Positions 1-11,773 of a DNA stretch of 64,000 bases are shown here, in pieces. A program made the position numbers and the translations under genes. Each line of letters opens with the position of its first letter. The stretch's first letter is position 1. Source of the DNA: Paulownia fortunei (Eukaryota > Streptophyta > Magnoliopsida > Lamiales > Paulowniaceae); the NCBI GenBank assembly GCA_019321725.1, contig CM033106.1, positions 17,458,551 to 17,522,550 of the forward strand, given 5' to 3'. The notes under the pieces were generated by a model that was not told the origin of the DNA, did not search any database, and saw nothing but the letters and a program-made list of their open reading frames with translations.

Positions 1-1792
1 TAGGTTGTATGTTATAATTTTATAAGTGTTAAAGGTGTCACTAGTAAGCTTATATGAGTTAATTCGATTTGATCGAGGTGTTTTAAATGTATACATCTAT
101 AGATTAACATACTTGGGATATCGAACATGATATAATGTAATTTAAGTGTCATAATACAAGGTTCATATGTGCATGTGATTTTATAAAATGAAAACTAGAC
201 GATCATTTAAGAATCGAATGTCGATCGGTTTGGAGATCGAATGAACGATTAAGAAATTAGGGCATAATGTATTATCCGATCATATGGAGATTAAAGTAGG
301 TTGTATATAGATAAATAAGTAATCATAAACACTAGATTAGGGCTGTATAAGGTGTGAAAAATATCAGATTTGAACCACAACTTGACACCTCAACCTTGCC
401 ACCTCAAGCTTTGCCACCTCAAGCTTCCATCTCAACCTTTCTTCATTTCTACCCTTGAGCCACGACCAAAAACTATTTTATGAGCCATTTCACTTCCAAA
501 ACCTTCATAGTGAATATTAGAAATTGCTCTCAAGTAATTCCAAGTAAATAAAAAAAGTGAAGGAAGCAAAGGGAAGTAAGGAGGAGCAAGTTGAATCAAA
601 AATTTGTTCATAGGTGAGCTTTAATTCATGTTTTGATTTAAGCTCTTGAATTGTTTGAGGGTTTATGATTTTTAAAGCTTCTATTATTGATTATAATCAT
701 GTTAGGATGTTATTTGTGGTCTTTTAGTTCACAAAAGAAGGATTTTTAGTTGCAAAATCACAATACAAATCACTAGGGACAGAAACTGTATACTTGTTGA
801 TTTTGATATTTATGCTTTATATATGTATAATAACTTTATTAAAACCTGTGTATTTCACCATATATGTGTTTATATATGAGTCTAGGTGATTTATATAAGT
901 TTAGAGAGGTTATAAATTGTAATATAGTGTGATAATTAAAGAGGTGCTCAAAACTGTCTTCTTTGAAATTCAGATTCTATTCTATGTGAATGGTGCTGGT
1001 TTTACATCAATAAATCCATTGGTTTTGGTAGGTATTTGACCTGGTTGTCTCTTTATATGTGTTATCTAAGTATGGTGAAAATTTGGAAGTGATTTAATGT
1101 ACTTAAGGGTGCCAAAACCATTAATGTCATGAAGTGTGCAAAACTGTCACGGTAGGAAAACAATCTGTTTCAGTATGTTGTGAAGAGAGCTGAACATGGG
1201 AAGCTATATCCATGAGTTTTAGAAATTATATGAGATGGTTACATTTATATACATGTTATATAAGTGTGGTAAAAATTTGGGAGTGATTGGATATGCATAG
1301 GGATGTCAAAATTATCATGCAACTAAATTGGACAGCAAGAAAATATGAAAATGTGAATCTGTCCCATTTGATAACTTAGCATATTTCAACCTAAACATGT
1401 TGCTATTGAGTGTTAACAAGTAGGTACATGATATTAAATTTGATTGAGAGTCTTATGATTCTTGAAACATGTTGAGAGCAAGACGACTTGCATTTCATAT
1501 TGAACATGTCATTCATGAGCATTTACATGTGCATGCACGATATAATTTGAGACAGGGTTTTCACAAAGAAAATATTTTGGTTGGCCACTACTAGTGTACC
1601 GAGGCATGCGAGGCATGCTTATATGATATTTTGGGGCACCGTGAGTGTTACTTCTCGGAGGATCACAGGGGTTGATAGGGGGTGTGCCTCTGGTGGTCAC
1701 GAGAGGGTGGACCACTTGACTGTGCCCTTATTGATCCGCGAATGGGAAGACTTCTGGAGGATCATAGGGGAAGACAGGGGGTGGACCTCTGG
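1..1792 (+). repeat. Tekay-like LTR fragment, plus orientation (left arm of palindrome)
   Basis: Bases 1-341 match the reverse complement of about 9044-9375. Bases 342-1792 match the reverse complement of 1797-3582 and, in part, of 7839-9050. It is therefore an LTR copy of the T1 family in the opposite orientation to T1, with its 5' end outside the window. Like the right-hand LTR at 7839-9580 it lacks a segment of about 330 bp that is present at 2187-2520, and it keeps a doubled short unit near 395-430 that is single near 3510. Small reading frames inside it are not coding: they sit in the palindrome core and match no retroelement protein. Confidence 0.8.
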
Positions 1793-3582
1793 ATCACCAG
1801 AGGTCGACCTTCTGTCTTCCCATGTGATCCTCCAGAAGTCTTCCCACTGGCGGAGTCAATAAGGGCACAGTCAAGTGGTCCACCCTCTTGTGACCACCAG
1901 AGGCACACCCCCTGTGATCCTCCGAGAAGTAACACTCGCGGTACCCCAAAATATCATATAAGCACACCTCGCATGCCTCGGTACACTAGTAGTGGCCAAC
2001 CAAAATATTTTCTTTCTAAAATCATGTCTCAAATCATATCGTGCATGCAAGAACCTCCACTATACTCATATGTCGTGCATGCACATGTAAATGCTCATGA
2101 ATGGTATGTTCAATATGAAATGCAAGTCATCTTGCTCTCAATATGTTTCAAGAATCATAAGACTCTCAATCAAATTTAATATCATCAACACATTAGGTAT
2201 AAATGCTTCAAGACATACTATGTTCATGCATTGTAGTTGCAAATGGATCTTTACTTACCTTTCACTTGGTTGGTGGCTTAGTCTAGATTTGTTTATTGTT
2301 CCCCTCCAATCTTAGATGTAAAATAGCCTGTAATATTACCCAACATCAAGCACCATTCCCAATTTGGCAAGTTGAAAGCATAAAATATCATACTAAGACC
2401 TTGAACACCAAGCTATCTAGGTTTTACAAACTAGAACCCAATCTAGTCCCTCCAATACCTTAATTTATCATCTTAGATACATGTAAACATCATATAATTG
2501 AAGTATTATAACTCTAATATCATGTACCTGATTGTTAACACTCAATAGAAACATGTCTAGGTTGAAATATGCTAAGTTATCAAATGGGACAGATTCACAT
2601 TTTTATATTTTCTTGTTGTCCAATTTAGTTGCATGATCATTTTGACATCCCTAAGCATATCCAATCACTCCCAAATTTTTATCACACTTATATAACATGT
2701 ATATAAATGTAAAAATATCATATAATTGCTAAAACTCATGGATATAGCTTCCCAAGTTCAGCTCTCTTCACAACACACTGAAACAGATTGTTTTCCTACC
2801 GTGACAGTTTTGCACACTTCATGACATTAATGGTTTTGGCACCTTAAGTACATTCAATCACTCCCAAATTTTCACCATACTTATATAACACATATATAGA
2901 GACAACCAGGTCAAATTACTACCAAAACCAATGGATTTATTGATGTAAAACCAGCACCATTCACATAGGACAGAATCTGAATTTCAAAGAAGACAGTTTT
3001 GAGCACCTCTTTAATTATCACACTATATTACAATTTATAACCTCTCTAAACTTACATACATCACCTAGACTCATATATAAACACATATATGGTGAAATAC
3101 ACAGGTTTTAATCAAGTTATATAAATCATAAATATCAAAATCAGCAAGTATACAGTTTCTGTCCATAGTGATTTTTATTGTGATTTTGCAACTAAAAATC
3201 CTTCTTTTGTGAACTAAAAGACTAAAAATAACATCCTAACATGATTATAATCAATAATAGAAGCTTTAAAAGTCATAAACCCTCAAACAATTCAAGAACA
3301 TAAATCAAAACTTGAATTAAATCTCACCTATGCACAGATTTTTGATTCAACTTGCTCCTCCTTACTTCCCTTTGCTTCCTTCAGTTATTTTCTTTACTTG
3401 GAATTACTTGAGTGCAATTTATAAAATTCAATATGAAGGTTTTGGAAGTGAAATAGCTCAGAAAATAGTTTTTGGTCGTGGCTCAAGGGTAGAAATGAAG
3501 AAAGGTTGAGGTGGAAGCTTGAGGTGGCAAGGTTGAGGTGTCAAGTTGTGGCTCAAATCTGATATTTTTCACACCTTATACA
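342..3582. repeat. Large imperfect palindrome (two LTR copies tail to tail)
   Basis: The sequence folds back on itself around a 4-base centre at 1793-1796, flanked by an 8-bp perfect stem (ACCTCTGG / CCAGAGGT). The left arm is about 1.45 kb and the right arm about 1.79 kb; most of the difference is a segment at about 2187-2520 that only the right arm holds. In the central 350 bp the arms differ by scattered substitutions and a 9-base indel, roughly 90% alike by eye, so this is an old genomic inversion and not a sequencing fold-back. Confidence 0.85.
1797..3582 (-). repeat. 3' LTR of T1, truncated at both ends (minus orientation)
   Basis: This block has the same orientation as 7839-9580 and matches it very closely over about 2515-3582 against 7945-9022. 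It stops at 3582 in the sequence CACCTTATACAG and runs straight into coding sequence, so the first 560 bp or so of the LTR (present at 9023-9580) and the polypurine tract are missing. The other end is lost at the palindrome centre. It keeps the segment 2187-2520, which also occurs at 21120-21440, so that segment is ancestral to the family. Confidence 0.8.
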
Positions 3583-3965
3583 GGTCTTTCTTCATAACTC
3601 AAATCTTCTTTAAGCTCTATAGGTTGATTCTTCAGAATATGAGATGGATTCGCAATATATTTCCTCAACATAGATACATGAAATACATTATGCACTTGAG
3701 ACATTGATCCAGGTAGGTCGAGTTTGTAAGCCACATCCCCAATTCGTTCAGTAATATGAAATGGACCAATATATCTAGGACTTAGCTTTCCTTTCTTTCC
3801 AAACCGCATAATCCCCTTCATTGGAGATACCTTCAGAAATACCTGATCTTCTACTGTAAATTCTAACATTCTTCTTCTTTGATCAGCATAACTTTTCTGT
3901 CGGCTTTGGGCAGTCTTCATTCGTTGACGAATTTGTGCCACAGCTTCTGTCATTTCTCGAATCAT
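3583..3965 (-). pseudogene. T1 integrase C-terminal segment (Ty3/Gypsy), truncated
   Basis: This is the last pol segment of T1. It contains the conserved tail RYIGPFHITERIG ... VHNVFHVSMLRKY that follows the integrase core in chromoviruses. The equivalent protein in T2 continues into a chromodomain (57087-57290). Here the frame ends in a stop at the junction with the LTR (3576-3582), so the chromodomain, the rest of pol and the polypurine tract are gone. It is offset from the upstream integrase frame by an apparent one-base deletion near 3970. Not functional. Confidence 0.85.
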
Positions 3966-4330
3966 ATTTGGCCCAAAAGCTTCTTTTCACCAACTTCATC
4001 CCAATGAACTGGAGATCTACATTTTCTACCATATAATGCTTCATAGGGGGCCATTCCAATAGTGGACTGATAGCTGTTATTATAAGAGAATTCCACTAAA
4101 GGTAAAAATTTGCTCCATTGACCATGAAAATCTAGTACACAAGCTCTAAGCATATCTTCCAATGTTTGTATTGTTCGCTCTGATTGTCCATCAGTCTGAG
4201 GATGATATGCAGTGTTGAAAGATAATCGTGTTCCCAATGCCTTGTGTAAACTCTTCCAGAACATAGACAAAAACCTTGAATCTCTATCAGAAATAATAGA
4301 TAGTGGTACCCCATGAAGTCTGACCACTTC
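3962..4330 (-). pseudogene. T1 integrase core, second half (Ty3/Gypsy)
   Basis: The reading contains [10 protein letters not shown], which holds the second catalytic aspartate of the DDE integrase, and [19 protein letters not shown], which holds the catalytic glutamate. [20 protein letters not shown], the typical downstream Ty3/Gypsy integrase motif, follows. An in-frame TAG at 4331-4333 separates it from the N-terminal integrase part, and a frameshift near 3970 separates it from the C-terminal part. The catalytic residues are intact, so the element was probably active before the reading frame broke. Confidence 0.9.
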
Positions 4331-5400
4331 CTATATATATATCTGTGCATAACGGTCCATGGAATAAGAAGAACATACTGGAAGAAAGTGAACAGATTTA
4401 GTTAGCCTGTCAATGATAACCCAAATAGCATCGTGACCTTTGACTGTTTTAGGTAATCCCGATACGAAATCCATTGTAATTCTTTCCCATTTCCACTCTG
4501 GAATAAATAAAGGTTGCAAGGTTCCTGCTGGTCTTTGATGTTCTACCTTTATTTGTTGACATATCAAACATTGTTCTATAAATTGAGCAACATCTCTTTT
4601 CATACCTGGCCACCAGTAATGCGTTATCAAATCTCTATACATTTTAGTAGCTCCTAGATGCACTGAATATGGTGTTGAATGTGCCTCTGCCAAAATATGT
4701 TCCCGAATGTTGACTACATTAGGCACATATAATCTTTTTCGAAACCGCAAGATACCATTCTCTGACATCTGAAAATCAGATAACTTTTCTAAAGCTATAT
4801 CTTTTATCATTTTAGTAACATATTCATCAACTTGTTGTCCCAGTTGAATTCTATCAATCAAAGTCGGTTGGAGTGTCAAAGCTGCAAATTTGGCCTCTAC
4901 TGATCCCTGTTGTACAATTTCTACATCCATTTTCTGTAGTTCAATTAACTCTGATTTTTGAGTCAAAGCTAAAACTGCAGTATTTTGTGTTGATTTCCTG
5001 CTCAATGCATCAGCCACAACATTAGCCTTACCAGGATGATAGTTGATAACACAATCATAATCTTTTACTAACTCCAACCATCTTCGCTGTCGTATATTTA
5101 ACTCTTTTTGGGTGAAGAAATATTTTAAGCTCTTGTGATCAGTATATATCTCACATCGTTCACCATATAAATAATGTCTCCATATCTTAAGTGCAAACAC
5201 CACTGCAGCAAGCTCTAAATCATGTGTGGGATAATTCTTCTCATACTCTTTAAGCTGTCTGGATGCATATGCAACTACTTTACCACTTTGCATCAATACA
5301 CATCCCAACCATTTTTTGAAGCATCACTATAAACCACAAAGCCTCTAGTGCCCGATGGAATACAAAGAATAGGAGCTGAAGTTAACCTCTTCTTCAATTC
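4331..5400 (-). pseudogene. T1 RNase H and integrase N-terminal half (Ty3/Gypsy)
   Basis: The RNase H part includes [32 protein letters not shown] and [13 protein letters not shown], the usual Ty3 RNase H signature. The HHCC zinc-binding part of integrase follows (H-S-V-H ... CLICQQIK), then [15 protein letters not shown] with the first catalytic aspartate. An in-frame TAG (5401-5403) interrupts the link to RT, and an apparent one-base deletion near 5308-5312 shifts the frame just before the RNase H block, judged by comparison with T2 near 55413. A further TAG closes the segment at 4331-4333. Product role: RNA-strand degradation and integration of the cDNA. Confidence 0.9.
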
Positions 5401-6660
5401 CTAAAAACTTTTCTCACAAGCATCTGTCCATTTAAATATCACACATTTTCTGGTTAATTGTGTCAAAGGAGAAGCTATCTTGGAGAATCCTTCCACAAAT
5501 CTATGATAATATCCAGCTAAACCCAGAAAACTTCGTACTTCTGAAGGATTAGTAGGTTGTAACCAACTATTAATAGCTTCTACTTTACTTGGATCTACAG
5601 ATATTCCTGCTCCTGATATTACATGTCCTAGAAATACCACTCGATCAATCCAAAATTCACATTTCTTAAATTTAGCATATAGTTGTTTCTCTTTCAAAAC
5701 CTCTAAAATCATTCTTAGATGTTCACCATGTTCTTCTTTTGTGCTAGAGTAAATCAAGATATCATCAATAAACACAATAACAAATCTATCAAGAAAATTT
5801 TTAAATACCCGATTCATCAAATCCATAAAAGCTGCTGGAGCATTTGTCAACCCAAATGGCATCACCAAAAATTCATAATGTCCATATCTCGTGCTAAATG
5901 CTGTCTTGGTGACATCATCCTCTTTTATTTTCAGTTGATGGTACCCAGATCGTAGATCAATTTTTGAAAATATAGATGCACCTTGGAGCTGATCAAATAA
6001 GTCTTCTATTCTAGGCAGAGGATACTTATTCTTGATTGTAACTTTATTTAAATCTCGGTAGTCTATACACAGTCGTATTGTACCATTCTTCTTACGCACA
6101 AATAGAATCGGTGCACCCCATGGTGAAAAGCTAGGTCTGATAAAACCTTTATCTAATAATTCTTGTATTTGTATCTTCAATTCTTTCAACTCAGCTGGTG
6201 CCATTCGGTATGGAGCTTTAGATATTGGATGTGTTCCTGGACTTAGTTCAATGACAAACTCTATCTCACGGTTTGGTGGTAATCCAGGAAGATCATCAGG
6301 AAATACTTCTGGATATTCCCGAACAACTGGTACTTCACTGAGGATAGAATGGTGTGGTTCTTCAATGCTCATAACACTCGCCAAGTATCCTTCACAACCA
6401 CTATCTAATAATCTTTGTGCTCTTAATGCTGATATAATTGAGAATTTAAAACTTTGTACGACTCCAATAAAGGTGAACGGTTCCTCACCAGGAGGTTGAA
6501 AAGTTACTGTTTTTCTCAGATAATCTATTGTAGCCCGATACTTTGACAACCAATCCATGCCCAAAATCATATCATAGTCATTCATGGTCAATACAATTAA
6601 ATCAGCATAGAGTTCTCTATTTTCAATGGGAATAACACAATCTCTTAAAACATGGTTAGT
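5401..6660 (-). pseudogene. T1 reverse transcriptase (Ty3/Gypsy, Tekay/Del-like)
   Basis: This segment covers the protease-RT linker ([17 protein letters not shown]) and the complete RT fingers and palm. Visible motifs are [53 protein letters not shown], the catalytic box [10 protein letters not shown] with both aspartates intact, and [17 protein letters not shown]. It is the best preserved part of T1, with a continuous frame of 396 codons. A TAA at 6661-6663 separates it from the protease and a TAG at 5401-5403 from RNase H. Motif set and downstream architecture fit a chromovirus of the Tekay/Del group; the clade call is by recollection of family motifs, not by a tree. Confidence 0.92.
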
Positions 6661-7191
6661 TTATTTTGAGTCTCCAGAAGGGATTATCACATTGTAACTG
6701 ACCTCAATAGCATCAGGTACTCTACCCAACCTCTTCACATACTCAGTGGATATAAATGAGTGTGTAGCTCCAGAATCAAACAATACAAATGCTGGAGTAC
6801 CAAAGACAGAGAATTTACCTATTACCACTGATGGGTTCGTCTCAGCATCTGATCTAGTGATGGTAAAGACTCTAGCTGACACTTTTCTTTGTCCTATTGG
6901 ATTTGGATTATCTGGACATGCTCTGGCAATATGTCCAACCTTCCCACACACAAAGCAGGTTCTAGTCTCCGTCGGGCAGACTCCACTGTGATGACCACCA
7001 CATTTTGGACAAGCAGGTTGCGACATTGGTGCCTTGCCTTGATCAATCTTTATACGCTTACTCTGATCCCACTGTTGTTGCCCTTGTCCAGGTTGGAATT
7101 TAGATTTTTTATTCTGCATTTGAAATGGTCTTTTCTTTTCATTTCTAACCCACCGTTGCCCCTGTCCTTGCTTAAATTGGCGTCGAATCTC
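6661..7191 (-). pseudogene. T1 gag nucleocapsid zinc knuckle and aspartic protease
   Basis: The frame reads a CCHC zinc knuckle (CFVCGKVGHIARAC), preceded by a partial C-x2-C-x3-H motif (CPKCGGHHSGVC). An aspartic protease with the active site VLFDSGATHSFIS comes next. Nucleocapsid packages element RNA; the protease cuts the polyprotein. In-frame stops at 7192-7194 (TAG) and 6661-6663 (TAA) isolate this block from gag and RT, which otherwise share its frame. Confidence 0.9.
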
Positions 7192-7902
7192 CTAAGCACG
7201 AGAAATTCTAAGTTTAGCTTGTTCTGCCACTAAAGCTCTCTCAGCAACTTGTGAGTATGTCACTCCTTGGATTCCTACCATATTCACATCTCTATATAGC
7301 TCTGGTCTCAAGCCTTCAAGAAACCTTTCAACTTTCAATGCATCAGTATTGACCATATGTGTGGCAAATCTGGATAGCTGTTCAAACTTGCGAATGTATT
7401 CTCCCACTGTCATAGTTCCTTGTCGTAGCTGTATAAATTCATTCATCTTCATTGCACGAACTGGAGCTGTGAAGTATTTATTTCGAAATAAATCTTTGAA
7501 TCTATCCCAAGTTATAACCGTGATGTCTTCGATGCTTTTCATTGTATCCCAACAATGTCCAGCACTGCCTCGAAGCAAAAAGGATGCACACATCACTTTC
7601 TCTTCTTCTAAAACTCTACTGTAGTGAAACATATTTCCAAGAGTTCTTAACCAATCCTCAGCAGCTGTAGGATCTAGTGCATCCTCAAACATCGGTGGGT
7701 TTAGTTTTTTGAATCTTTCCCCAACTATCTCCACCTGTTCTACTCGGGGTTGTGGTTGAACCATTTCAGCCCTTGGTTGTCCACCCATATCCCTCTGCTG
7801 GATAAGTTGTTGAATTTGTTCTGATTGTCGTTCAACAAGCACATGCAAATGCTCATGAATGACATGTTCAATATGAAATGCAAGTCGTCTTGCTCTCAAC
7901 AT
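7192..7902 (-). pseudogene. T1 gag capsid-like segment (Ty3/Gypsy)
   Basis: The open segment has 236 codons with the plant Ty3 gag pattern: FKKLNPPMFEDALDPTAAEDW, CASFLLRGSAGHCWD, and the core VGEYIRKFEQLSRFATHMV with FLEGLRPELYRDV. Its first 20 codons (7839-7902) are not gag-like: they lie in sequence also present in the LTR copies at 1470-1535 and 2085-2145. The native gag start, leader and primer binding site have therefore been lost, and this start codon is an accident of the rearrangement. The frame ends at TAG 7192-7194. Confidence 0.85.
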
Positions 7903-9580
7903 GTTTCAAGAATCATAAGACTCTCAATCAAATTTAATATCATGTACCTAATTGTTAACACTCAATAGCAACATGTCTAGGTTGAAATATGCTAAGTTAT
8001 CAAATGGGACAGATTCACATTTTCATATTTTCTTGTTGTCCAATTTAGTTGCATGATCATTTGACATCCCTAAGCATATCCAATCACTCCCAAATTTTTA
8101 TCACACTTATATAACATGTATATAAATGTAAAAATCTCATATAATTGCTAAAACTCATGGATATAGCTTCCCAAGTTCAGCTCTCTTCACAACACACTGA
8201 AACAGATTGTTTTCCTACCGTGACAGTTTTGCACACTTCATGACATTAATGGTTTTGGCACCCTTAAGTACATTCAATCACTCCCAAATTTTCACCATAC
8301 TTAGATAACACATATATAGAGATAAACATGTTAAATTACTACCAAAACCAATGGATTTATTGATGTAAAACCAGCACCATTCACATAGGACAGAATCTGA
8401 ATTTCAAAGAAGACAGTTTTGAGCACCTCTTTAATTATCACACTATATTACAATTTATAACCTCTATAAACTTAAATACATCACCTAGACTCATATATAA
8501 ACACATATATGGTGAAATACACAGGTTTTAATCAAGTTATTATACATATATAAAGCATAAATATCAAAATCAGCAAGTATACAGTTTCTGTCCATAGTGA
8601 TTTTTATTGTGATTTTGCAACTAAAAATCCTTCTTTTGTGAACTAAAAGACTAAAAATAACATCCTAACATGATTATAATCAATAATAGAAGATTTAAAA
8701 GTCATAAACCCTCAAACAATTCAAGAACTTAAATCAAAACATGAATTAAATCTCACCTATGCACAGATTTTTGATTCAACTTGCTCCTCCTTACTTCCCT
8801 TTGCTTCCTTCACTTATTTTCTTTACTTGGAATTACTTGAGTGCAATTTATAACATTCAATATGAAGGTTTTGGAAGTGAAATAGCTCAAAAAATAGTTT
8901 TTGGTCGTGGCTCAAGGGTAGAAATGAAGAAAGGTTGAGGTGGAAGCTTGAGGTGGCAAAGCTTGAGGTGGCAAGGTTGAGGTGTCAAGTTGTGGCTCAA
9001 ATCTGATATTTTTCACACCTTATACAGCCCTAATCTAGTGTTTCTCATTACTTATTTATCTATATATAACCTACTTTAATCTCCATATGATCGGATAATA
9101 CATTATGCCCTAATTTCTTAACCGTTTATTCGATCTCCAAACTGATCGACATTCGATTCTTAAATGATCGTCTAGTTTTCATTTTATAAAATCACATGCA
9201 CATATGAACCTTGTATTATGACACTTAAATTTCATTATATCATGTCCGATATCCCAAGTATGTTAATCTATAGATGTATACAATTAAAACACCTTGATCA
9301 AATCGAATCGACTCATATAAGCTTACTAGTGACAACTTTAACACTTCTAAAATTATAACATACAACCTATGAATATCCATTATATTGATCAATCTATTCT
9401 TTATCTTATCTAAATATAGAGTCACTTAATTAGGTTGTAGGATCTCAACCACTAATATCAAGTAATGATTAAGAATGCTATAAAAGATGCGATGTAGATG
9501 TTAATGCAAATTAGCATATAAGTAACATGTAGTGCATGAATCATATTGGCCAAGTGAGTAGTGTGAGGCTTGGGTATTAC
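7839..9580 (-). repeat. 5' LTR of T1 with lost 3' part (minus orientation)
   Basis: The outer end at 9580 reads TGTAATACCC on the minus strand, a typical Ty3/Gypsy LTR terminus. The inner end at about 7839 stops within GCACATGCAAATG and joins gag directly. The rest of the LTR (compare 20447-21060), primer site and leader are absent. It lacks the 330-bp segment found at 2187-2520; TAATATCAT occurs at both edges of that segment, and once here, which suggests deletion between short direct repeats. Confidence 0.8.
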
Positions 9581-10120
9581 ATATGAGTACTCAATTTGAT
9601 ACATTTATAACATCATATCTTAGAGTTGAGTTGCATGAGATTTTAGATCATACTCTTGTCATGCATGATTTTTACTTATTGAGCGTTAGCTCATGTAGTT
9701 CATGCATTGTAGGTGATCATGGTGAGACTTGAGACCTCTGGTTTACTGGCTGGCAGTGGAGCTCCTACAGGCTTTCAAAGATCAATGTACTTGGATGACG
9801 ACCTGTTGGGCTATTTTGTGGGCTGTGTTTTTTATTTTACAGTTATTGTATTATATTAGTGACTTTATCCTGTATATCACTTTCAAAACTCCTTTGTAAT
9901 AGTGAGTTTGGGTTTGTGATAGTTTTGATAGACTTGATTAATGTTTAATAACTACATATGTATATACAGTATGACATAATATGAAAGTACTTTACATTTA
10001 TCAATGTTTTATTGAACTGAGTAGAAAAAAAATTTATACACATGCATACATGCACAAATTATGTTGTACAGGTTATTTATATATATATTTTATACATATT
10101 ATTGGGAGGTTGTGACAACA
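9581..10120 (+). repeat. 3' part of a Tekay-like LTR, plus orientation
   Basis: Bases about 9650-9800 match the reverse complement of about 20500-20690, the terminal part of the related LTR copy. The block ends TTGTGACAACA at 10120, a plausible LTR 3' terminus. Its orientation is opposite to T1 and equal to that of 1-1792, so it may be the far end of the LTR that begins left of the window. The junction with T1 is abrupt at 9580/9581 and shares a short ACATATGAGTA match with the LTR near 2070. Confidence 0.6.
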
Positions 10121-11760
10121 TATGCCCTCTTCTTATATTAAAGGACTATCTTAAGGTTTCTTAGCTAATCAACATAATTTGGTCCAATTAATTTATTTTG
10201 GTCAAGGATTGTTGCAAGTGGATTCTTTGTCATTTTAGTAGAAAAATCTATAAAATATGCACAAAGAAGAAAATGAGTAAACTATCAAAAAACACATTCA
10301 TTTAATATAAGGTCTTTAATACTAACTGTTTCCCACTATTTTCTTTAAATTCCATCACCCTAATGAAAGCTCGGGAAATTGAATTTTCTAATGGGCTTGA
10401 GGTCCGACGGAAATATTTCACACTCCTATTTTATGAGCCCATTAAATATTTCTATCTGTAGTCAACTCCTTGATGATTATATCACCATACAACCCTCAAG
10501 TTAGTTTTACCTCATCTCTTCCCATATACCCTAATTTTATAAGCTCATATGGTAGTAAGTATCAAACAACACCTATCAAATGTTTATGTAGATGGAGCAT
10601 CAAGATGTCTCATGACTTATGGCCAACATAATGAACAATTCCATCCCACGAGCATCTCTATGTTTGGTAGAGATCACAACTTTCCAACATAAGACCACCC
10701 TATGACTCATGGCCAGTGATCAAGTGTGGTAGTGATCGCCATGTCTCTACCTTTTATGGTAAGCATGGAACGATAGGTCCTACCTAAATTGTTCATTTTT
10801 GTTTGAAATCAAATTTTATTGAAAATTCTTTTACTTAATTTCGTAAATTAAGTGGGGTTTGATTTTATCAAAGACCTCATCATAATTAAAATAAGGTTGG
10901 TTATTTAATATATGTCAACATAATATCATTGCGCAAGCATAAAAGTATTAAATAAAATTCTAAGCATGCATCTAGTACATACTTAAATAAATGGATGATT
11001 GTGAACCAGTCTTATGCGGTCTATTTGAGCCAAAAATAGATCTAAGGTTAGTCTAAGGACATACAATCATGGACCTTTATTGGAACCTCATTTTTTATTC
11101 TCGTTAGTCTTCTAAAGAAAAAGAAAAACCTCACCACCTATTCTACTCTCTTTGTAGAAAAAATAAATAACTTACATAGATGGAATAAGAGGCTCACATG
11201 CCCCATTTTAAAACTCAAAACATTAAATAAAATCAATCACATTGGTCCAATGACTCATGATCATCCCATATATGCTCATAATTAATATCAAATAGAATTA
11301 TCAAAATATGTAAATTTACCAAGTTCTTTAATGCAATTTTTGATTTGGGATAATTTTTTAATTGCTTAAAAATAATTTTTCTTTGAAAAATAAAATTTTA
11401 GAAATTATTAAAATTAACTTTAATTTTTAAATTCCAAAAAATCAAAATAAAACGAATCCGAAAAAATAGAGCGAAAAGCAGCACGACGACTGCCCGATGA
11501 GAGCACGCATAGTACAACACGCTGCCGAGTGTTGTGCGTAGCCGTGGAGTGTCCCACACCAGACGCTTGCGCAACCCATTTTTTTCGTGTCCTTTTCTTT
11601 TTGATTTTAATATTTAAATAATTTAAATAAAATAATTAAACCAAATGCCCATCATCAATTGTAATAATCATGCAAATCAAATTTAGCATGCTAAAAATGA
11701 ATTTAAATGATTTAAATCATGCACACAAATCCAAATATTCACTAAATAAGCAAAATCGTA
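10121..11760 (-). other. Non-coding internal tract next to a copia-like LTR
   Basis: No gene is seen here. The tract lies on the primer-site side of the LTR at 11774-13600. About 10300-10560 resembles 62920-63110, which lies beside another LTR of the same family, so it belongs to the element. Bases 11468-11760 recur after the N gap at 36873-37150 with several substitutions and small deletions. A locally GC-rich stretch is at 11465-11575. The lack of gag or pol reading suggests a degenerate or non-autonomous element. Confidence 0.5.
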
Positions 11761-11772
11761 GCTCTGATATGA
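11761..11772 (-). other. Degenerate tRNA-Met primer binding site
   Basis: The minus strand reads TCATATCAGAGC just after the LTR end CCCAACA. The consensus plant initiator-tRNA-Met site is TGGTATCAGAGC. This sets the LTR orientation as minus, with internal sequence running towards lower coordinates. The copy at 37153-37164 reads TGATATCAGAAC. Confidence 0.65.
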
Positions 11773-11773
11773 C

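Noticed and set aside
1581..2179. Open frames of 93 and 165 codons in the palindrome core
   Set aside because: They lie in the two arms of LTR-derived sequence, mirror each other, and show no retroelement or host protein motif.
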